Source: Nocardia thailandica NBRC 100428 | GTDB lineage: Bacteria > Actinomycetota > Actinomycetes > Mycobacteriales > Mycobacteriaceae | DNA: 64,000 bases | Reading direction: 5' to 3' | Assembly: GCF_000308795.1 (NCBI RefSeq) | Contig: NZ_BAGK01000311.1 | Coordinates: 1-64,000, forward strand | Shown: in pieces, positions 58,925 to 64,000 of the stretch | Numbering within the stretch: position 1 is the first letter of the stretch | How the letters are laid out: the number at the start of each line of letters is the position of its first letter | Program-made: the position numbers and the translations under genes | The notes under the pieces: model-generated | The model's input: the letters and a program-made list of their open reading frames with translations, nothing else | What the model was told of the DNA's origin: nothing | The model's database searches: none

Positions 58925-58938
58925 CACTTACGCAAGTG
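58925..58938 (+). promoter_or_regulatory. CACTT-N4-AAGTG dyad at the ArsR gene
   Basis: A perfect 5-base inverted repeat overlaps the likely GTG start of the following ArsR gene; a candidate autoregulatory site. Confidence 0.4.
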
Positions 58939-59271
58939 GAGGCTTTCAAAGATGTGGATGTGGCGATCCTCGGTGACCCGACCCGCAAGGCGATCTTCGA
59001 ACGCCTTGCCCGCCGGCCCTCGTCGGTAGGCGAGCTCGCCGACACGCTGCCGGTCACCCGCCAAGCGGTGTCACAGCATCTGCGTGTCCTCAAGGAAGGC
59101 GGTCTCGTCGTGGCGACACCGGAGGGCACCAAACGCATCTACCGCATCAATCCTGAAGGCCTCGCCGCGATCCAGGCTTACTTCCAGAACATCTGGAACG
59201 AAGCATTGATCGCTTTTCAGAAGGCCGCCGAGGCGGCGGCCACCGACCCCGAGCAGGAGAATCGACCATGA
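58936..59271 (+). CDS. ArsR-family regulator of an AHSA1 operon
   Basis: The 111-residue winged-helix protein (VDVAILGDPTRKAIFERLA, PVTRQAVSQHLRVLKEGGLV) is of the type paired with SRPBCC proteins; no metal-binding Cys. GTG 58936 gives the usual EAFKDVD-type start, although a TTG at 58900 is in frame. The stop overlaps the next ATG (ATGA). Confidence 0.85.
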   Translation: MEAFKDVDVAILGDPTRKAIFERLARRPSSVGELADTLPVTRQAVSQHLRVLKEGGLVVATPEGTKRIYRINPEGLAAIQAYFQNIWNEALIAFQKAAEAAATDPEQENRP

Positions 59272-59750
59272 CCACTGGACAACTGCCTGTCCTGGCAGGC
59301 ACCGCCACCGTCGCGATGAGTCCGCAGCGGGCGTTCGCGTTCTTCACCGAATCCTTCGGCAGTTGGTGGCCTTCGGCCTATCACATCGGCAAGTCCGAGA
59401 TGGCCGAGGCGATCCTGGAACCCGGCGAGGGCGGACGCTGGTACGAGCGCGGCGTCGACGGCACCGAATGCGCGTGGGGCCGGGTACTGGTGTGGGAGCC
59501 ACCGCAACGGCTCGTGGTTACCTGGCAGATCAACGGCCGCTGGGAATACGATCCGGATCCGGCGCGGGCCAGCGAGATCGAGGTCCGTTTCACCGCCGAC
59601 GGCCCCGAGCAGACCACGGTCACCCTCGAACACCGCCACCTCGACCGGCTCGTCGAGGGCAAGGCCATCCAGGACACCATCGTCGAGCGCGGCGGCGGGT
59701 GGAGCACCCTGCTGGAACTGTTCGCCAAGACCGCACAGTCCCAGTCCTGA
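59268..59750 (+). CDS. SRPBCC (AHSA1-like) domain protein
   Basis: The 160-residue single START-like domain has the AHSA1 pattern (AFAFFTESFGSWWP, GGRWYERGVDGTE, PQRLVVTWQINGRWE, GWSTLLELFA). It probably binds a hydrophobic ligand. Co-translated with the ArsR protein, a common pair in actinobacteria. Function of the pair unknown. Confidence 0.88.
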   Translation: MTTGQLPVLAGTATVAMSPQRAFAFFTESFGSWWPSAYHIGKSEMAEAILEPGEGGRWYERGVDGTECAWGRVLVWEPPQRLVVTWQINGRWEYDPDPARASEIEVRFTADGPEQTTVTLEHRHLDRLVEGKAIQDTIVERGGGWSTLLELFAKTAQSQS

Positions 59751-59775
59751 CCTCGGATCGAAACCGCTGACGGGG

Positions 59776-61044
59776 TCAGCGGTTTCGGCGTCCTGCCAGC
59801 GCGGCGGCGGGCACCACGGCCAGCGCCAGCACCCCACCGGCGAGCGCGAGCATCGGGTAGCTCGTCGCCGCGACCATCAACCCCGACCCCATGCCGCCGG
59901 TCGCCCCGGCGATCGCGATGGAAACATCCACCGTTCCTTGAGTTCTGGCACGCGTAGCAAGCGGCACCGTGTCGGTGATGATCGCTGTACCAGCCACCAA
60001 TCCCAGATTCCAGCCGAGCCCGAGCAGGGCCAGTGCCGTCGCCAGCAGTACTACCGAGTCCGAGGGGGCGAGCGCAGCCAGCAGTCCGGCTGCGAGCAAC
60101 GTGATTCCCGACGCGCCGGCTACCGGCAGCCGACCGAAGCGATCCACCAGCCAGCCCGTCAGTGGCGAGGGCAGATACATCGCACCGACGTGGACCGCGA
60201 TGACCGCGCCCGCGGCCGCGGTGCCGTGCCCGTGGGCGAGCATGTGTACCGGCGTCATCGTCATGATCGCCACCATCACCAACTGCGTCAGCGCCATCAC
60301 GAACCAGCCCACCGCGATTCCCCGCCCGGCCGAGTTGCCGGACGCGACGTCGCGCACAGAGGGTGATCCCGCGGGTTCTGTGTCGACGGCACCCAGGTGG
60401 CGGGCCAACAGCAGCGGATCCGGCCGTAGCCAGATCGCCAGGACCACAGCGGTCAACGCGTAGGCGGCCGCGGCCAGCAGAAACGGCCCCGCCAAGTACG
60501 GGATGCCCAGCACCCGAGCCAGCTCCCCGGTCGGCGCCGCGAGGTTGGGGCCGACCACTCCACCCAGAGTGGTCGCGACCAGCACCGTCGAGACCGCCCG
60601 CCCTCGGTGCGAAGCAGTAGCCAGATCCGCTCCGGCGTACCGGGCTTGCAGATTGGTGGCCGTGCCCGCGCCGTAGACGAACAGCGCGACGAACAGCAGG
60701 ACCGGATTGTCCAACACGGCCGCCGCGATCACACCGACACTGCCGATCGCGCCGACGAGATACCCGGCCGCCAATCCGGGTCGACGGCCGCGCGCTTGCG
60801 ACAACCGACCCACAGCGATGGCGGCAAGCGCTGACCCTGCCGTGAACAACGCACTCGGTAGACCCGCCAGGCTCGTCGAACCGAGCATGTCCTGAGCCAG
60901 CAACGCGCCCACGGTGATCCCTGCGGCCAGCCCGGCGCCGCTGAGGACCTGCGCCGAGACCAAGACCCGAAGGGCGCGACACTGCGCACGAGCCGCGATC
61001 AGTGGATCGGAGTCAGAACCGATGTGAGTGGCGCTGTGGGACAC
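59776..61044 (-). CDS. MFS transporter in the ATTCCA-dyad regulon
   Basis: The 422-residue, 12-helix protein has VGRLSQARGRRPGL as its TM2-3 loop and GWLVDRFGRLP in the second half. GTG 61044 follows AGGGAAGAG. An ATTCCA-N8-TGGATT dyad lies 70-89 bases upstream, matching the sites of the ArsR-rhodanese promoter 5 kb away, so it may answer the same signal. Confidence 0.85.
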   Translation of the reverse strand: MSHSATHIGSDSDPLIAARAQCRALRVLVSAQVLSGAGLAAGITVGALLAQDMLGSTSLAGLPSALFTAGSALAAIAVGRLSQARGRRPGLAAGYLVGAIGSVGVIAAAVLDNPVLLFVALFVYGAGTATNLQARYAGADLATASHRGRAVSTVLVATTLGGVVGPNLAAPTGELARVLGIPYLAGPFLLAAAAYALTAVVLAIWLRPDPLLLARHLGAVDTEPAGSPSVRDVASGNSAGRGIAVGWFVMALTQLVMVAIMTMTPVHMLAHGHGTAAAGAVIAVHVGAMYLPSPLTGWLVDRFGRLPVAGASGITLLAAGLLAALAPSDSVVLLATALALLGLGWNLGLVAGTAIITDTVPLATRARTQGTVDVSIAIAGATGGMGSGLMVAATSYPMLALAGGVLALAVVPAAALAGRRNR

Positions 61045-61113
61045 GACGGACTCTTCCCTGCGAGCAGACGGGCCAGGCACCTGTCGGCACCTCCGGGGCG
61101 ACCATACTACGAT

Positions 61114-61133
61114 ATTCCATCGAATGATGGATT
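61114..61133 (-). promoter_or_regulatory. ArsR-type operator of the MFS gene
   Basis: ATTCCA-N8-TGGATT, one base from the perfect sites at 56131-56150; also contains TCCATC-gaat-GATGGA. Confidence 0.6.
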
Positions 61134-61190
61134 AATTCCAACTGGAGGCTACTTCCGGATAGCGCCGGGCTTCTCCAGGGCGAGATGAGT

Positions 61191-61802
61191 TCACTCGGCG
61201 GTGGTGCCGAACAGTCGGTCGAGGTGGTCGGTCAGCACTGCGAGGGCGACCTCGGGGCCGTGCTGGCCGATCAGCACGCTGGTACCCAGGCCGTGGGTGA
61301 GCATGACCAGCCGGATCGCCTCGGCGGTGACATCGAGGGCGCCGGAAATCTCCCCGTGTGCCTGCGCGCGTGAGAGCGCTTGGGCGAGTTGGTGTTCGAG
61401 CCGGTCTATGCCTGCGATGAAGGGGTGCTGGGCCAGGTCGGGGTCGGTCATGGCCAGCACCGCATACGAGGTGCCGACGAGGTGGAAGGCGCGGCTGAAG
61501 GTGTCGGTCGGCAGCGCTTCGGCGCAGAAGGCCTCGATCAGGGCGCGAGCCGGGGGTATATCGGGCAGACCGGCCAGTCGGCGGTTCCAGCGGTGGTGGC
61601 TGAGGGATTCCAGGTGGTTGAGGGTGCCGACGATCAGTTCGGCTTTGGTCGGGAAGTAGTACTGCACGAATCGCAGCGAGACCCCGGCTTCGGCGGCCAC
61701 GGCGCGGATGGTGACCGCGTGCAGTCCCTCGCGGGCGGCCACAGCCACCACGGCGTCGGCCAGCTGGGCGCGTCGTTCGGCGTGGTCCACGGTCCGGGGC
61801 AC
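61191..61802 (-). CDS. TetR-family regulator of the DHA2 pump
   Basis: The 203-residue protein has a TetR HTH (TIRAVAAEAGVSLRFVQYYF) and a helical C-domain. The GTG start at 61802 is divergent from the MFS gene. Two GATACA-N2-TGTATC palindromes lie between the genes. Typical local repressor of a drug efflux pump. Confidence 0.9.
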   Translation of the reverse strand: MPRTVDHAERRAQLADAVVAVAAREGLHAVTIRAVAAEAGVSLRFVQYYFPTKAELIVGTLNHLESLSHHRWNRRLAGLPDIPPARALIEAFCAEALPTDTFSRAFHLVGTSYAVLAMTDPDLAQHPFIAGIDRLEHQLAQALSRAQAHGEISGALDVTAEAIRLVMLTHGLGTSVLIGQHGPEVALAVLTDHLDRLFGTTAE

Positions 61803-61836
61803 GGGCCACCTCTCTCGACATCACCATCAGATGAGT

Positions 61837-61865
61837 GATACAGATGTATCGGATACAACTGTATC
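61837..61865. promoter_or_regulatory. tandem GATACA-N2-TGTATC operators
   Basis: Sites at 61837-61850 and 61852-61865, separated by one base, each a perfect 6-base dyad, together a 29-base near-palindrome. Confidence 0.75.
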
Positions 61866-61882
61866 AATTCGGGAGGTTGGAC

Positions 61883-63274
61883 GTGCGACGACCCGACACA
61901 GACGAGACGACACCAGTAGCTCCGGTGCGTGCGGCCGCGTTGCTGTCGGTGGTGTGCGCGGCACAGTTCATGGTGGTCCTCGACGTCTCGGTGATGAACG
62001 TGGCGTTACCGTCGATACGAACCTCGCTCGGCTTCACCGACACCGGGCTCGCGTGGGTGGTCAACGCCTACGCGCTGGTCTTCGCGGGCCTTCTCCTGGT
62101 CGGCGGCCGCCTGGCCGACCTGTTCGGCCGCAAGCGAATCTTCCTCGCCGGGCTGCTCGCGTTCACCCTCGCGAGCGGCGTCGGTGGGCTGGCCTCGACA
62201 CCGGGGTGGTTGATCGGCGCTCGCGCTGTCCAAGGGATGGGCGCGGCGGTGCTGGCGCCGGCGACGCTGACGATCCTGACCACCAGTTTCGCCGAAGGGC
62301 CGCGGCGAACGAAGGCCCTGGCAGTCTGGACCGCGCTCGGCCTGGCCGGTGGAACGGCGGGCAATCTGCTCGGCGGTGTTCTCACCGAATTCGCGTCGTG
62401 GCGGGCCACGCTGCTGATCAATCTCCCCATCGGCGTGCTCGCGCTGGTGGCCGCGATCGGTGTCCTCGCACCGGACTCGGCGCCACGGTCCCGGGCGCGC
62501 CTCGATGCGGTGGGGGCGGTGCTGGTGACGTGTGGGCTCACCGCGATCGCCTACGGGTTCGGTGAGGCCGCGACACGGGGGTGGTCGACGCCGATGACCG
62601 TGTCGGCGCTCATGATCGGCGCGGGACTGATAGCAGTGTTCGTGCTCGTCGAGACACGCTGGGCGCGTGCCCCTTTGATCCCGTTGTCGCTGCTGCGAAT
62701 CCGGTCGGTCGCCGTCGGCAATGCTGCCATGCTGCTGGCCGGGGCGTGTCTGAATCCGATGTGGTTCTTCCTGACACTGTCGATGCAGAACGTGCTGGAC
62801 TACACCCCGATGCAGACCGGACTCGCGTTCCTGCCCCACACCCTGGTCACCATCGCGGTCGGCACCCAGGTGACCCCCTGGCTGATGCGCCGGGTCGACG
62901 CGCGGGCCCTGATCGTCGCCGGGGCGCTAGCGGCAGCGGCCGGTTTCGCCTGGCAAGCCCAGCTCGGGCCCGACAGCACGTACCTGACCGGCATCCTCGG
63001 CCCTGCCCTCGTTTTCAGCGTCGGCGCGGGACTGCTGAACACCCCGCTCACCGCCGCCGTCACCGCGGGTGTTCCCCTCGCGGACGCGGGCGCGGCGTCG
63101 GGGCTGATGAACACCACCAAGCAAGTCGGCGCGGCGCTGGGTCTGGCGGCATTGATCACGGCGACCGCGGGCCCGGCGGCCGACTACGGCCGAGCCTTCT
63201 GGCTGATCGCGGCGGCCATGCTCGGCGTCGCCGGGATCGCAGTAGGACTACCGGGGCATCGCGACCGGCGCTGA
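61883..63274 (+). CDS. DHA2-type MFS drug exporter
   Basis: The 463-residue protein has about 14 hydrophobic segments, the DHA2 motif LDVSVMNVALPSI in TM1 and GGRLADLFGRKRIF after TM2, plus motif C (GPALVFSVGAGLLNTPLTAA). GTG 61883 follows GGGAGG at six bases. Likely proton-driven export of hydrophobic drugs, regulated by the divergent TetR through the GATACA dyads. Confidence 0.92.
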   Translation: MRRPDTDETTPVAPVRAAALLSVVCAAQFMVVLDVSVMNVALPSIRTSLGFTDTGLAWVVNAYALVFAGLLLVGGRLADLFGRKRIFLAGLLAFTLASGVGGLASTPGWLIGARAVQGMGAAVLAPATLTILTTSFAEGPRRTKALAVWTALGLAGGTAGNLLGGVLTEFASWRATLLINLPIGVLALVAAIGVLAPDSAPRSRARLDAVGAVLVTCGLTAIAYGFGEAATRGWSTPMTVSALMIGAGLIAVFVLVETRWARAPLIPLSLLRIRSVAVGNAAMLLAGACLNPMWFFLTLSMQNVLDYTPMQTGLAFLPHTLVTIAVGTQVTPWLMRRVDARALIVAGALAAAAGFAWQAQLGPDSTYLTGILGPALVFSVGAGLLNTPLTAAVTAGVPLADAGAASGLMNTTKQVGAALGLAALITATAGPAADYGRAFWLIAAAMLGVAGIAVGLPGHRDRR

Positions 63275-63306
63275 ACATGCCCCAACATCGCTGCTGGGCC
63301 AACGGA

Positions 63307-63990
63307 TTACGAGATGGATCGACCGGTCTGGTCGGCATCGGCCACGGTGATCTGCGCGGTCGTCAGACTCAGCGCGCCCGGCAGTGCCGCGAAGGCCTCC
63401 TCGACGCGAGCGATGAGCGAGGCCCGTGCCCCGGCACCGCGGCGGGCGGAATGCCGTTCGGCGCGAACCCAGTTCTTGGCTCCGCAACGCCAGGCGGCCA
63501 GGGCCAGTTCCGGCAGCAGCCGGACGGTGACATCGGCGCGGCCGTCGGCGCCGGTGCGTGCTTCGAGCGCCTCGACCAGGCGTTCGTGAGCGGCCAGCGA
63601 CAGCGCGTTGCTGTGGTGGCGCAGCGCGACATTGTGGGCGATAAGCCGACGGGTGGCCAGGAACCGGCGTTCCCAGTCGGCGTCACGCCTGGCGATCGTG
63701 GCGACCATCGTCGCTTGCAGGGTGGCCAGGATCGTGGCCTCGGCCGGGTCGGTGTGGGCAGTGAAGGTGTCGAGGTAGGCGTCCCACAGCTCGGCTTCCG
63801 CGGCGAGGGCGACGTCTTCCTTGGAGGCGTAGTAGCGGAAGAACGTGCGCTTGGAGATCTCGGCCTCGGCCACGATCCGGTCGAGGGTGACCCCGTCGAA
63901 TCCGTCGTCGCTGAACATGCGCAGCGCGATCTCGCCTAACTGCTGATGGGTGCGCTGCTTCTTGCGTTCGCGCAGCGAAGACACCTGCAC
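63307..63990 (-). CDS. TetR-family regulator
   Basis: The 227-residue protein has the TetR HTH (TLDRIVAEAEISKRTFFRYY) and a C-terminal helical domain (RRLIAHNVALRHHSNAL). GTG 63990 or the GTG two codons later could be the start; the promoter lies beyond the window end. It is convergent to the DHA2 pump and may regulate a gene outside the window. Confidence 0.88.
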   Translation of the reverse strand: MQVSSLRERKKQRTHQQLGEIALRMFSDDGFDGVTLDRIVAEAEISKRTFFRYYASKEDVALAAEAELWDAYLDTFTAHTDPAEATILATLQATMVATIARRDADWERRFLATRRLIAHNVALRHHSNALSLAAHERLVEALEARTGADGRADVTVRLLPELALAAWRCGAKNWVRAERHSARRGAGARASLIARVEEAFAALPGALSLTTAQITVADADQTGRSIS

Positions 63991-64000
63991 GACATCACCG

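Noticed and set aside
1..64000. CRISPR array, tRNA or rRNA genes
   Set aside because: I saw no regularly spaced direct repeats with unique spacers, no tRNA cloverleaf-like stretch with a TTCRANNC arm that I could support, and no rRNA sequence.

Overview
The window is high-GC actinobacterial DNA, most likely from Nocardia or a close mycolate-producing relative. The evidence is the frequent GTG starts behind AGGAGG-type ribosome sites, a mycobacterial-type LexA box, and homologues of the mycobacterial copper genes lpqS, cysK2, the cysK2-linked MFS gene and mmcO. The gene mix (metal resistance, transposition, integrases, a toxin-antitoxin pair, many remnants) fits an accessory region such as a plasmid or genomic island. 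The replicon type cannot be decided from this window. All family names come from reading motifs by eye, not from database searches.

Layout. 1-9.4 kb: membrane esterase, PAP2-like protein, CDF metal exporter, a first lpqS-cysK2-MFS module, then a tightly overlapping multicopper oxidase / ZIP transporter / Rieske operon. 10.1-15.1 kb: a four-gene Tn7/Tn5053-type transposition operon in which every junction is a 4-base overlap, with a repeat array upstream of the transposase. 15.2-23.2 kb: a mobile/defence block with a TIGR02391-like protein, a LexA-box-controlled imuA' homologue, a GNAT enzyme, an AbiEi/AbiEii type IV toxin-antitoxin pair, a truncated chimeric tyrosine recombinase and a large TnpB-like recombinase. 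23.4-52 kb: a dense copper-handling region. It holds CopA- and CopB-type P-ATPases, three HMA chaperones, a Csp-like Cys-rich bundle, DUF305, YcnI, DUF6153 and TauE/cupredoxin proteins, a second lpqS-cysK2-MFS module, an mmcO-type oxidase, two exported His-rich proteins, an M56 peptidase, two BlaI/CopY repressors, a serA gene and two very small Met-rich peptides. 52-64 kb: GNAT, MarR, methyltransferase, GerW, an ArsR-rhodanese regulator with a CstB-like persulfide dioxygenase, ArsR/AHSA1, and drug-type MFS pumps with TetR regulators.

How it may work together. At least three regulatory circuits can be read from dyads. (1) A BlaI/CopY-type 24-base operator (TACTATCTMC-N4-GTAGATAGTA) lies before serA, the M56 peptidase, both exported His-rich proteins and blaI-2, with weaker copies elsewhere. 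(2) CsoR/RicR-like dyads (ATACC-N7-GGTAT) lie before two copZ genes and a membrane gene, although no CsoR/RicR gene is present in the window. (3) An ArsR-type dyad (ATTCCA-N8-TGGAAT) lies before the ArsR-rhodanese gene, the persulfide dioxygenase operon and an MFS pump. Copper would be bound in the cytosol (CopZ, Csp, peptides), exported (CopA, CopB), and oxidised or bound outside (MmcO, YcnI, DUF305, cupredoxin, His-rich proteins). CysK2 uses O-phosphoserine, so a copper-island serA behind a BlaI-type operator could feed a thiol or S-sulfocysteine branch; this last link is inference.

No rRNA, tRNA or CRISPR array was recognised.
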